Shown here: in pieces, positions 11,374 through 22,027 of the stretch
Layout: each line of letters starts with the position of its first letter
Numbering within the stretch: position 1 is the stretch's first letter
NCBI RefSeq assembly: GCF_032854445.1
Contig: NC_088295.1
Span: 94,793,805-94,857,804 of the forward strand
DNA: 64,000 nucleotides
Source: Liolophura sinensis
Taxonomy: Eukaryota > Mollusca > Polyplacophora > Chitonida > Chitonidae
Direction of reading: 5' to 3'
Notes under the pieces: generated by a model
The model's input: only the letters and a program-made list of their open reading frames with translations
Database searches by the model: none
What the model was told of the DNA's origin: nothing
Made by a program: the position numbers and the translations under genes

Positions 11374-13352
11374 TACACAACTGAACAGTGCGCTGTTCAG
11401 CAGCACTTACTGTTATACTACAAAACCAATGACACCTACTAACTGAACAGTCCCCTGCTGAACACACTGTGTTGTACTACAATATCACATTGACACCTTA
11501 CAACTGGACAGTCCCCTGCTGAACACACAGTGTTGTACTGCAATACCACACAGACACCTAATACCACACTGACACCTTACAACTGGACAGTCCCATGCTG
11601 AACACACTGTCTTGTACTACAATACCACACAGACACCTAATACCACACTGACACCTAATAACACCTAATACCACACTGACACCTTACAACTGGACAGTTC
11701 CCTGCTGAACACATCATGTTGTACTACAATACCACACTGACACCTAATACCACACTGACACCTAATAACACCTAATACCACACCAACACCTTACAACTGG
11801 ACAGTTCCCTGCTGAACACACTGTGTTGTACTACAATACCACACTGACACCTAATAACTGAACAGTCTCTTGCTGAACGCACGGTGTTGTACTACAATCC
11901 CACACTGACACCTTACAACTGAACAGTCCCCTGCTGAACATACGGTGTTGTACTACAATACCACACAGACACCTAACAACTGAACAGTCCCCTGCTGAAC
12001 ACACGGTGCTGTACTACAATACTACACTGACACCTAATAACTGAACAGTCAACGGCTTAACACAAGGTGCTGTACTACAATCCCACATGGACACCTTACA
12101 ACTGAACAGTCCCCGGCTGAACACACGGTGTTGTACTACAATCCCACACGGACACCTTACAACTGAACAATCCCCTATTGAACACACGGTGCTGTACTAC
12201 GATACCACACTGACACCTTACAACTGAACAGTCCCCTGCTGAACATACGGTGTTGTACTACAATACCACACTGACACCTAACAACTGAACAGTCCCCGGC
12301 TGAACACACGGTGCTGTACTACAATACCACACTGACACCTTACAACTGAACAGTCCCCGGCTTAACACAAGGTGCTGTACTACAATCCCACACTGACACC
12401 TTACAACTGAACAGTCCCCTACTGAACACACGGTGCTGTACTACAATACCACACTGACACCTTACAACTGAACAGTCCCCTGCTGAACACACGGTGTTGT
12501 ACTACAATCTCACACTGACACCTTACCACTGAACAGTCCCCTGCTGAACACGCGGTGCTGTACTACAATACCACACAGGCACCTAATAACTGAACAGTCC
12601 CCTGCTGAACACGCGGTGCTGTACTACAATACCACACCTAATAACTGAACAGTTCCCTGCTGAACACGCGGTGCTGTACTACAATACCACACAGGCACCT
12701 AATAACTGAACAGTCCCCTGCTGAACACGCAGTGCTGTACTACAATACCACAAAGGCACCTAATAACTGAACAGTCCCCGGCTGAACACACGGTGCTGTA
12801 CTACAATACCACACAGACACCTAATAACTGAACAGTCCCCTGCTGAACACAAGGTGCTGTACTACAATCCCACACTGACACCTTACAACTGAACAGTCCC
12901 CTGCTTAACACACGGTGTTGTACTACAATACCACACTGACAATTTACAACTGAACAGTCCCCTGCTGAACACACGGTGCTGTACTACAATACCACACAGA
13001 CAACTTAAAACTGAACAGTCCCCGGCTGAACACAAGGTGTTGTACTACAATACCACACAGACACCTAATACCACACTGACACCTAATACCACACTGACAC
13101 CTAATAACACCTAATACCACACTGACACCTTACAACTGAACAGTCCCCGGCTGAACACACGGTGCTGTACTACAATCCTACACTGACACCTTACAACTGA
13201 ACAGTCCCCTACTGAACACACGGTGCTGTACTACAATACCACACTGACACCTTACAACTGAACAGTCCCCGGCTGAACACACGGTGCTGTCCTACAATGC
13301 CACACAGACACCTAATAACTGGACAGTCTCCTGCTGAATACACTGTGTTGCT
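11374..13352. repeat. 61-bp minisatellite, about 31 copies
   Basis: Tandem unit of 61 bp with core CTGAACAGTCCCCTGCTGAA, then CACACGGTGTTGTACTACAA and TACCACACTGACACCTTACA. Between 11540 and 11800 and near 13060-13120 a short inner phrase (ACACCTAATACCACACTG) is itself repeated, giving nested structure. Confidence 0.96.
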
Positions 13353-13652
13353 ACGACAATATCCACAGACTGACGAGGATGTATTTTGGACACCTTGTTT
13401 CTCTGGCAGGAAATGAGTCCTCAAAGTCAAAGTCAGATTTGTCTGTATATGGCTGACTATGACAAGCTCTATACCCTCAACAGTTTGACTAGTACCAACA
13501 TTTCCTGGCCCCACAGTATATGAGCATAGGCTAATTGTAGGCAGAAATCCCTTGCTTTACATGGAAAATTAACGGTTTCTGAAAATGACCAAAGCTAGAG
13601 CAGAATGACGCAGAGCTGTCAAGACGAATTAATTTACGTTTTCCTGAACACT

Positions 13653-13961
13653 TCAATACAAAGAAATCAAAGAATAGACTTCTGACGAGATTTGTAATAA
13701 CATCTGCTTTACTTCAAGTAAGGTTACAAGAAAGCCCATGTTTCCACATCCATGTACATGAATGTCAGATTTGTCATACCAAACTTGTTGGAATCCTGGG
13801 TTAAACTGAATGACCAGTTCATGGTTGATGTATGTAATGTGTGTATTCTGTGTGGAGGTATACATAGATGATGATATTCTATGAAGCAGCTCACAGACAC
13901 CTAAGTGCATGGCCACTGCCTGGAGCTGTTTGTACAGGCTAGACAGGCGGAGTCCCGTGCA
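13653..13961 (-). CDS. Candidate terminal coding exon, unknown protein
   Basis: One of the longest non-repetitive ORFs in the window: 105 codons from an ATG at 13970, or 102 codons if it starts at the AG acceptor at 13962-13963, ending in TGA at 13653. The composition is protein-like, with a helical N-terminal part (LSSLYKQLQAVAMHLGVCEL) followed by a strand-rich part (NHELVIQFNPGFQQVWYDKS). Entering in phase 0, it would join the candidate at 14354-14477, which ends in phase 0. I cannot place it in a family. GTAACC and GTAAAG inside the last third are possible donors if it is not terminal. No AATAAA is seen close downstream. Confidence 0.4.
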   Translation of the reverse strand, partial: CTGLRLSSLYKQLQAVAMHLGVCELLHRISSSMYTSTQNTHITYINHELVIQFNPGFQQVWYDKSDIHVHGCGNMGFLVTLLEVKQMLLQISSEVYSLISLY

Positions 13962-14353
13962 CTGATCCATTACAGGTTAACTTAGCCTCTGTCCCAAGCA
14001 CATGGGCTGAGGAGACAGGTTACAGCAGTAGTTAGAGGGTTGCCAGTCCTGCTTGACAGTGCACAGCCAGACCAGCACTATCCTTGACCTATTTCATATT
14101 CACATGTCTAGTCACTCCATGCATTTACATAGGTATTTATATACCAGTCTACAGTTGCCCGCAATAAGGTCATACTGTGTATGTCAAGGGGTTTTCTAAG
14201 GGGTTCTCACCCGGAATGCTTCAACCAGAACTCATAACTTATGATTCACATAACTGGCCTGCCTAATGATGTGTTACTGAGGTGTCCCAATAGCAGCACC
14301 TAATTAGCCACAGGTGTGTACAGGGTCTAGGAAATTAACAGTGAAAGCTTGAC

Positions 14354-14477
14354 CTGAAACAATGACACCAGCTCCTGCCAGACTGACAACAGATGAACAC
14401 AATCACTCTGTTCATGTATTTGTCCCATACTATCACCACACTTGCAGAATAAATAACAGGCATCTATCAACAGAGGC
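14354..14477 (-). CDS. Candidate internal exon upstream of 13653-13961
   Basis: A 124-nt minus-strand segment (41 codons plus one base) between the acceptor CCAAATTAG and the donor TTTCAG/GTCAAG. It is Cys-containing and helical: it includes LIDACYLFCKCGDSMG and DCVHLLSVWQELVSLFQ. The GTC donor is poor, and the same TTTCAG could instead be an acceptor for a later exon. Phase 2 in, phase 0 out, compatible with the next candidate. Confidence 0.27.
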
Positions 14478-15616
14478 CTAATTTGGATAATCATTATTTT
14501 TGCTTGTATTCCTTCAGCAACTATGTGTATGACAACAAAACCATTATTTATATACTGGATACCACAGAGCAAAATACAAATGCCAAATACAGCTCCATGG
14601 GTTAGGAGCTGCATGCATTCGTGGTGTCACACAAGGAGAGATTCTATATCCCACACTGTTTATCATTATCAAGATTTTCGCACTGGGTAATCTCGTCATG
14701 CTAGCTAACATTAATGCTTCCAGGGTGGTAAATACACGTTCCATCTTGACATCATTTTACATACCCTCGTATCTGTCCCAAATTGACACTTCAGTGTTCT
14801 GCTGTGTCATGGTCTGTGTAAGAAAGATGGAAATGCTCTTTAATGTAGAGGAAGTTTTGCCATACACTTTATTAATATCAACATATAAAAGTTATATCAG
14901 ACATAGGTTAAACAGAACATTTTTAATTGATACCCTTCAGGCAACAACAAAGGGAAAATAGGGTAGGCCAGAGTGGACTGGAGTCTGTGAGGTGAAGGTC
15001 AGTGGTCAGACTAATCCAGGACACTCCACACTGTGGATATAATACCATGAACATAGCTACGTGGAGCTATCTTGTGCTTTGCTTCAACAGAAATCCCACA
15101 GGGGAAGGATCCAGATAGAAAGGTGATCATGCAGAGAAGGTAGCAGACACAGACAGACACTGCTGTCCAGACCTATCTATTACTAAACATTTGACTCAGA
15201 CCACTGCTGAATTTCAGCAACTCTACTTTGTCTTTTACTGTAATATTCATTGACAGTTGTCTGGACTGAAGATTTATATGCAATTCTTTCAGTCAACAGA
15301 ATGGAGAAATCATGGGTAACAGATTTTATCAATCAGTTTTCTGTCAATTCAGAGAGCCAATTTGATATTCATACAGGACACAGATGTATGGTTACAAAGA
15401 CAGCCGCCACAAAAATCCACCAGGATGCATCCTGCCTGGACTGATATGAAAATTAGAGAGTTTTAGGTATGTCTGCTTTGTGTCAAGTTCAGTACAAGAG
15501 ATGAAATTCTGCTTGGTGATTCCAACCAGTGGATACACACCAACAATTACCTACCACACAAAATCTCTGCAACAACCCAGTTTATGAAGTTTAAATGATC
15601 TTAACAACCTTCCCCA

Positions 15617-16395
15617 GCAAAGCATCACACAGCATAGGCCATGCACTGAAACAGGTCGTTTGGCAGCTTCCAACAGAGCACCACACAGCACAGGTGATGC
15701 ACTGAAATGGGTGGTTTGGAAGTTTAGAGCAGAGCACTACACAGCATAGGTGATGCACTGAAATGGGTGGTTTGGAAGTTTACAGCAGAGCACCACACAG
15801 CACAGGTGATGCACTGAAATGGGTTGTTTGGAAGTTTAGAGCAGAGCACTACACAGCATCGGTGATGCACTGAAATGGATTGTTTGGAAGTTTACAGCAG
15901 AGCACCACACAGGATAGGTGATGCACTGAAATGGGTGGTTTGGAAGTTTAGAGCAGAGCACTACACAGCATAGGTGATGCACTGAAATGGGTTGTTTGGA
16001 AGTTTAGAGCAGAGCACTACACAGCATAGGTGATGCACTGAAATGGATTGTTTGGAAGTTTACAGCAGAGCACCACCCAGGATAGGTGATGCACTGAAAT
16101 GGGTGGTTTGGAAGTTTAGAGCAGAGCACTACACAGCATAGGTGATGAACTGAAATGGGTTGTTTGGAAGTTTACAGCAGAGCACCACACAGGATAGGTG
16201 ATGCACTGAAACAGGTCGTTTGGCAGCTTCCAGCAGAACACCACACAGCATAGGTGATGCACTGAAATGGGTTGTTTGGAAGTTCAGCAGAGCACCACAC
16301 AGGATAGGCCATGCACTGAAACAGGTCGTTTGGCAGCTTCCAACAGAGCACCACACAGCACAGGTGATGCACTGAAATGGGTGGTTTGGAATTAG
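15617..16395. repeat. 56-bp minisatellite, about 14 copies
   Basis: Tandem unit of 56 bp with core GCACTGAAATGGGTGGTTTG and AAGTTTAGAGCAGAGCACTA. The first and last units share a distinct variant (ACAGGTCGTTTGGCAGCTTC) absent from most inner units. Confidence 0.96.
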
Positions 16396-16672
16396 TAGCT
16401 GTCAAAAATCCTGCCTACTGATAACAAACCAATAAAAATATTGAGAGTTTGCAGACAACATGTTAACAATTACAGCTTGTAGAGCATTTACTACACACTG
16501 TGTTCAACTGTGTGCGGGTCAACTTCAAGATGGTAGCAAAGAGTCCAGTACTACTCCCACTACCCACGGGACAAGGTATTAGAATCATCCAACAAACCAA
16601 ATGAATGGGACCCACAGTAACAGAGTTCATGAAATTATTGCATTCTGTCTAGCACTGTTCCCTATATTGCTG

Positions 16673-16678
16673 TTTAAT
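16673..16678 (-). promoter_or_regulatory. Possible polyadenylation signal ATTAAA
   Basis: Minus-strand ATTAAA (plus TTTAAT) about 90 bp beyond the TAA of the exon at 16764-16882. It is a common variant hexamer, and its position suits a 3' end. A hexamer occurs often by chance. Confidence 0.2.
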
Positions 16679-16763
16679 GTTGTACTTTAACTCACGGCAT
16701 CAGCTTGAGGCTTGACTTGTATTTAAACGGTTAATGATTCAGTTTTCACTCAAACCTTTTTTC

Positions 16764-16882
16764 TTATACTGCACAATCCATGGGAAGAGTTTCTAGAAAA
16801 TTGTAGACGATCTTGAGCAAAGCAGACTTGAGGGTGCCCGGTGAGAAGACCAGGTTAGTCTGACCTGTCCCGAAACCTACTT
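16764..16882 (-). CDS. Candidate terminal exon, unknown protein
   Basis: A 119-nt minus-strand segment ending in TAA. The frame uses many C/G-ending codons (CTG, GTC, TTC, ATC, TAC), unlike the AT-rich flanks, and contains TNLVFSPGTLKSALLKIVYN, then FLETLPMDC. Three AG acceptors lie in a row at its start and all give the same phase (1), which matches the phase-1 end of the candidate at 18326-18395. GTATAA at the last codon is a weak alternative donor. A competing plus-strand exon reading of the same DNA (donor ACCAG/GTTAGT at about 16852) exists but is shorter. Family unknown. Confidence 0.4.
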
Positions 16883-17279
16883 CTTCATCCCACCATACAA
16901 AAATAGGACACCAGCATAGGTAGAAAACTTTGTAAAACCATCACGACTGCTTACCACCCCACAACTGAGTTTATCTTACATTGCTAAATTCTGTTTCTGT
17001 AGTTTTGAAATAAACGACTAGTATTTCGAGTTTCAGACTAGAGTCGAAACCATGCACCCGTGAATGCATGAAAGGAAACCCCGAATTCTAAAGTCAGATA
17101 TTCAGGTGAAGAAATGTATCGTGTGAACCTGTAGGATTCAAATTGACAGCATGTTTAAAAATCTCTACAACTTGAACAAAAAAATCCTTGAACACCTTTA
17201 CATAAATTATCCTAATATAAGTTTCATATGTTGATGACCATTGGATTTTACAAGTGCAGGTTAGTAGACATAGATGCCA

Positions 17280-17920
17280 ATAGGTCTCATTATGCGGGAC
17301 GTCTTAGCAAAACTGGAGAAGAAGAACGAGGGGACCGATGGCGCATGCGGTCTGGCCGGCTACAATGACACCGTGCTATGTGTATGACCTGCTGGAGAAT
17401 ATGCAAGTCTAAAATGGCGGTCGTTGTACATTACCCAACTAGACACATCCCGTTATGCTTACAAAGCCAGCTTTATTTGTCATTTTGCCGTAGGGCTCAA
17501 ATCTGTAGATGTGGCCTGGCAATTCCGTAAGAACCAGCACACATAACAAACTAAAATACAATAAGCTAAACCCCCGGCATAGATATGTAAAAGACATTTG
17601 TCTTGGTGCCTTGCGCGGCCTCATGGCATATGCGCCTCACGCCACCTATAGCGCCAAATAAAATCTGGGTTTGTCCTTTCAAATATGTGGGGCCCACTGT
17701 GTGACATCATGAGCGTGACCAAAGACACAATTTAAAACACGAGACACTCGAAACCCACTACCTTTAAAATTCTTCAAAGAATCTCCTACGCTTGCACAAG
17801 TCTGCCGCGCATGCCAGTAGTAAAGAAAACAAGGAGAGACATTCTGAGCTGAGAGAAATGGAGGGCAGTAATGGCGGTTCTTCTCTCAACCGTTACAGAC
17901 ATGAGAGTGTCTGGCTGCCA
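17280..17920. promoter_or_regulatory. CpG-richer, possibly promoter-like zone
   Basis: CpG dinucleotides and AAAATGGCGG or AATGGCGG motifs (17411-17420, 17870-17877; YY1-like) are concentrated here. Both strands have short Kozak-supported ORFs (plus ATG at 17292 and about 17858; minus ATG at 17624), so direction cannot be decided. It falls within the intron predicted between 18326 and 16882. Confidence 0.25.
17463..17624 (-). CDS. Candidate first exon with signal-anchor-like start
   Basis: A minus-strand ATG at 17624 opens 54 codons ending at a TTT/GTAAGC donor; without splicing the frame stops at 17439. A basic N-terminus (MRPRKAPRQ) is followed by a hydrophobic run (GFSLLYFSLLCVLVLTEL), as in a signal peptide or anchor. 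It sits in the CpG-richer zone. It would end in phase 0, which does not fit the phase-1 exon at 16764-16882, so it would need a different downstream partner. It may be chance. Confidence 0.22.
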
Positions 17921-18325
17921 TACAGCTTTTTTCAATGTCTATGACCTCATTTTTACTCAAATCCTACAATGCCACTCATGTAACGCTTTCAGGTCAGTGA
18001 TCACAAATTTGTCTCCATTCCACACCACTGAATACTGATGATTTTGGGTATCTGATAGAGAACCAGACATTAAGCCGCATCACAACACGTAAGAGCAACA
18101 CAAGTCTCGCCTACTATCGTGAAGACGCTAAATCATAGTCACATCTTACGTGTATGTAGCACCACTTTAAACGACCATTAAAACTGTGAGAGAAAAACAT
18201 AGAAAGTACTGTCCCCAACGTTAGTAGCCTTACCTTACTATACTGTGACAAAAAGACCCGGCTTTAACTTAGATCACTTTCTCCTCCTTGCTTGCTAGGC
18301 CTGTGCTGAGCAGTCTGGTTTCTAC

Positions 18326-18395
18326 CTAATCTGTGGGGCCCACTCCTCACTGGGGTGCATGCCACGGGCTTCTCGTCCACACCACCAATCTTGAC
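18326..18395 (-). CDS. Candidate internal exon, unknown protein
   Basis: A minus-strand segment following a strong acceptor (ACTCTTTTCTTTCCAG, then a second AG two bases later). Taking the second AG gives 70 nt, phase 0 in and phase 1 out at GATTAG/GTAGAA. Peptide VKIGGVDEKPVACTPVRSGP. If the donor is not used, the frame runs on to TAA at 18264-18266, making it terminal. Phases agree with the neighbours on both sides (18492-18644 ends in phase 0; 16764-16882 begins in phase 1). Tandem-acceptor use is assumed. Confidence 0.42.
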
Positions 18396-18491
18396 CTCTG
18401 GAAAGAAAAGAGTTCCTGTCATACATATATACCTACAGCCTTTGCTCAGGCCCTCAACGTCGTCTATGTAATGCAGCCATCACAGTCAAAC

Positions 18492-18644
18492 CCAATGCTC
18501 TAACTGAATCTCATTCAAATCTTTCTCCTCAGATGCTACAGGCATTCCGCCTGACATTGCTCTACACTGCAGTTTGCCAGTCAGCACATCCACACCTGCA
18601 CGTCTCCTTACGGCCTCCACCAGCCAGCTATACATAACTTTCAG
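18492..18644 (-). CDS. Candidate internal exon, unknown protein
   Basis: A 153-nt (51-codon) minus-strand segment after the acceptor AAATTTTTTCAG, ending at TGG/GTTTGA. It is phase 0 at both ends and contains YSWLVEAVRRRAGVDVLTGK and an acidic end (EEKDLNEIQ). The following intron would be only about 96 nt. If the weak donor is skipped, it stops two codons later (TGA at 18486). Same strand and compatible phase as 18326-18395. Family not recognised. Confidence 0.42.
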
Positions 18645-20529
18645 CTGAAAAAATTTTGAAATTCCCCTCTGTTTTTTGCCCTCAAAGACCCCATCAGAAA
18701 CAGTAGAGAGCAATGGCGTCTGACAATATGGCTGAATAGTGGTGGTATTGGTCGGGAGCAATTGCACTGAGTAAAATCTTCCCAGGTTGAAGGAGACACG
18801 TGACTCCAGGCTATGGCTCACAACCTTGCTAGCCTCTTATCCTTGCTCCATACAATCACCACATCTTGCTAATGCTTGCTCAACAATATGTAAATTCCAG
18901 CATGGCACTACAACATGGACTTCTACAGCAAGTCAACAGAACAGCTGGGCTCCTATTCATATCATTTGTCTTCACACTTTTTCATATCCTACTGAATTCA
19001 ATACACCCACATGCACGGAGACAAAATGAAGTGGGAAAGGCTTCCATTCAGCTGTTCATTATAATTGAGGTTTTGCTGCCTTAACTGGGGACCTTTCACC
19101 TTTAACACACGACCTCCCATCAGGGAACAATCTCCTGCCCGTCACTCTCCTGGTACTGGCAAAATGTCATCATAATTCTGTCATAAAATCTACATGTCTG
19201 TGGTACATAGGCTGTCCTACTTAGCAACAGTTCTCCTCAAGCGCCTAAAGAAAGGAGGGAAAATGCAGAAAGGGGGTGTTCCTAGTCTCCTTATGAGATA
19301 AAAGACAGAATCTGGTTGGATATCTTGTGAGAGGCCAGTTCTCAGTGGACCAACTGGGGCTAGTGATCCAGCAGCAACCAACAGGAAGAGCAGCAGCGAG
19401 AAGTCCATCTCCAGTGCCTCTCCAAACACACACTTGGCTAAAACCTGGGTTTAGGGCAGAGCTGATAAGAGAATCTGGACATGTCACCTCATGAGGACAG
19501 CAACTGAGGCCGAGCCAGCCCAGAGCAAACACATGTTCAGCTATTTCATGGCTGCACAAATCTATCATCCATCCTGCGGAGGATGCTAACTAACCCTGCC
19601 TTACACCCCACACACTGAGCTAAGGTCTTCTCGCCTTCTGCTACCCTGTGGATCAAACTTAAACACAAGGTAACTGTCCTTTGTTCTGTAGCCAGGTTAT
19701 ATATTAAACCTGCCTAGATTCATGTTTGACAAGAGGACCGTTGTGAAGATGAAGAGACATGGAAGCTTTCTGGTTTGTAAGTCAAGTGAAGGCAGTGAAC
19801 AGGCTTGGCTGGGGCCTTATGACCTCAATTTATTCAACATGAAGGGAATGTGGGTCAGAATAAAGCTCTGTTTGCCAGAAGGCTTGCCACAAAAAACACT
19901 GCAAACATAGGTCAATAATAGGGTAGCCTGGCCAGGCAGACAGCCAGTACATAACACACAAGCTGTCTAGCCAAGGTTGTCATCTGTCTGAACAGCCACT
20001 AGGTTTCCAAGCAACCTCTAAGATGACATCAGCAGGCCACAAATGCCAGGTCTTTTCAAACCCAAAACAATGTTTTCTATTTAAATTAAGTAAACAAAAC
20101 TGACCGACCAAAGTATGTATACAAGAATATGTGTCTATAGAAACCTTTCTTGACAGTTCATGATTCAAAAACATAATTGTACTTGCTAGAAGTTTATCAT
20201 GCAAAAATGTAAACATGCATGTCCCTGGTATGTCTTTCAAACATAATATATATAGTACACAAAATACACACAAAAGAAATTCCCAATTGCAAGGATATAC
20301 ACAATACAAGTTCAATCCCTGCCTTGAACAGGGAATTTGTACATTCCCCAACTCTCACCATTTGCAGGGCCTTGTCTAAGCCAATGACAATGCTCATGTG
20401 TTTACATTCATTGTGTGCATTACCATGTATCACATGTGGAAAACTTAGTGTCCTTGGTAAACCATCAGGCTTTGAAAAGTGGACAATAAAATTTCCTGTC
20501 ATTTGGTAAAAAGGTAAAACCTCATCTAG
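18645..20529. other. Unique sequence between exon candidates and the 33-bp array
   Basis: Contains the small hydrophobic ORF at 19217-19408. Longer ORFs at 19980-20550 start at non-ATG codons and have no splice support. Nothing else recognised. Confidence 0.35.
19217..19408 (-). CDS. Small ORF with signal-peptide-like start
   Basis: A 63-codon minus-strand ORF from an ATG at 19408. The N-terminus MDFSLLLFLLVAAGSLA looks like a classical signal peptide. The remainder has RR and RRLRR clusters separated by 13 residues (one Cys), reminiscent of processed peptide precursors. Against it: a strong splice acceptor (CCTCCTTTCTTTAG) lies inside the ORF at about 19246-19260, and the overlapping frame is also open. 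No homologue recognised. A chance ORF is quite possible. Confidence 0.22.
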   Translation of the reverse strand: MDFSLLLFLLVAAGSLAPVGPLRTGLSQDIQPDSVFYLIRRLGTPPFCIFPPFFRRLRRTVAK

Positions 20530-21556
20530 CCTAACCATGGGTCTCAACATCAGGTGTGACTAACCCAACCACAGGCCTCAGCATCAGATGTGACTAACCT
20601 AACCACAGGTATCAGCATCACATGTGACTAGCTAAACCATGAGTCTCAGCATCAGATGTGACTAGCCCAACTATGGTTCCACCATCAGATGTGACTAGCC
20701 CAACTATGGTTCCACCATCAGGTTTGACTAACCTAACTATGGTTCCACCATCAGGTGTGACTAACCTAACTATGGTTCCACCATCAGGTATGACTAAAGC
20801 AGCCACAGGCCTCAGCATCAGATGTGACTAACCCAACTATGGTTCCACCATCAGGTGTGACTAACCCAACCACAGGCCTCAGAATCAGATATGACTAGCT
20901 AAATCATGAGCCTCAGTATCAGATGTTACTAGCCCAACTATGGTTCCACCATCAGATGTGACTAGCCTAACTATGGTTCCATCATCAGGTGTGACAAGCC
21001 CAACTATGGTTCCACTATCAGATGTGACAAGTCCAACTATAGTTCCTCCATCAGATGTGACTAGCCCAACTATGGTTCCATCATTAGATGTGACTAGCCC
21101 AACTATGATTCCACCATCAGGTGTGACTAGCCCAACCATGGTTCTCAGCGTCAGGTGTGACTAACCAAACTATGGTTGTGAGTATCAGATGTGACTAGCC
21201 CAACTGTTGTTCTCAGCATCAGAGGTGACGCCCCCAACTATGATTCTCGGCATCAGGTGTGACTAGCCCAATCATGGGTCTCAGCATCAGATGTGAATAG
21301 CCCAATCATGGGTCTCAGCATCAGATGTGAATAGCCCAATCATGGGTCTCAGCATCAGATGTGACTAGCCCAATCATGGGTCTCATCCTAAGATGTGACC
21401 AGCCCAATCATGGGTCTCAGCATCAGATGTGATTAGTTACTAGCCCAACTATGGATCTCAGCATGAAATGTGACTAGCCCAACCGTGGGTCCCACCATCA
21501 GATGTGATTAATCCAGCCAAGGGTCTTGGCATCAGATGTGACTACCTAAACCATAG
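20530..21556. repeat. 33-bp minisatellite, about 31 copies
   Basis: Tandem unit of 33 bp around CACCATCAGATGTGACTAGC and CCAACTATGGTTC. The unit is a multiple of 3, producing 11-residue peptide repeats on both strands (plus PSDVTSPTMVP; minus GLVTSDGGTIV). Outer units are more diverged than the block at 20930-21140. Confidence 0.95.
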
Positions 21557-22027
21557 TTTGAAAATGCTGTGAAGACACAGGTCCACGGAGTGAAGGAGAA
21601 AAAAACAAAGCCATATGTAAAAAAGAAACTGACAGGGCAAAGAATTCACTGTGTCGTCAATTATCGTATATGGATGCATGGAAATCACATGCAGTGAAAT
21701 GATAATGGCTAGAACCATATGGCAACCTCTGGGCAATGTTTGCAGCATTTTTGGGCTTAGAATTTTGCTTAATGAACAATTGATGTTAAGTATTGAGTGT
21801 ACTCATACCCATACTCCAAAACTGTACAATGGCACTTTGATTTATGAGTGGAGGAACCCTATGTCCTGTCACAAAGATTTAGAATAAACATCCTGCCTTT
21901 GGCAAGTTGCTGATCAACTCTCCAGGGCTCAAAATTTGGAGGTAAACAAGCTGTGGTTCGACTGGTCTGTGATCTATTAATATTTAATTTATTTTAAATT
22001 AAAAAACTTACTGCCACCACAACCCAT
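21557..22027. other. Short unique stretch
   Basis: Nothing recognised. A 68-codon minus-strand ORF (21542-21748) with two hydrophobic runs overlaps the last 33-bp unit and has no further support. Confidence 0.35.

Larger units (their letters stand above)
13353..15616. other. Unique sequence between the 61-bp and 56-bp arrays
   Basis: Holds exon candidates at 13653-13961 and 14354-14477 (minus strand) and a weak reverse-transcriptase-like peptide on the plus strand near 14610-14670. The rest is unassigned. Confidence 0.35.

Noticed and set aside
17292-17381. Plus-strand first exon reading MRDVLAKLEKKNEG
   Set aside because: The codon pattern is attractive, but the region is open on both strands, the GTATGA donor is weak, and no partner exon was found.
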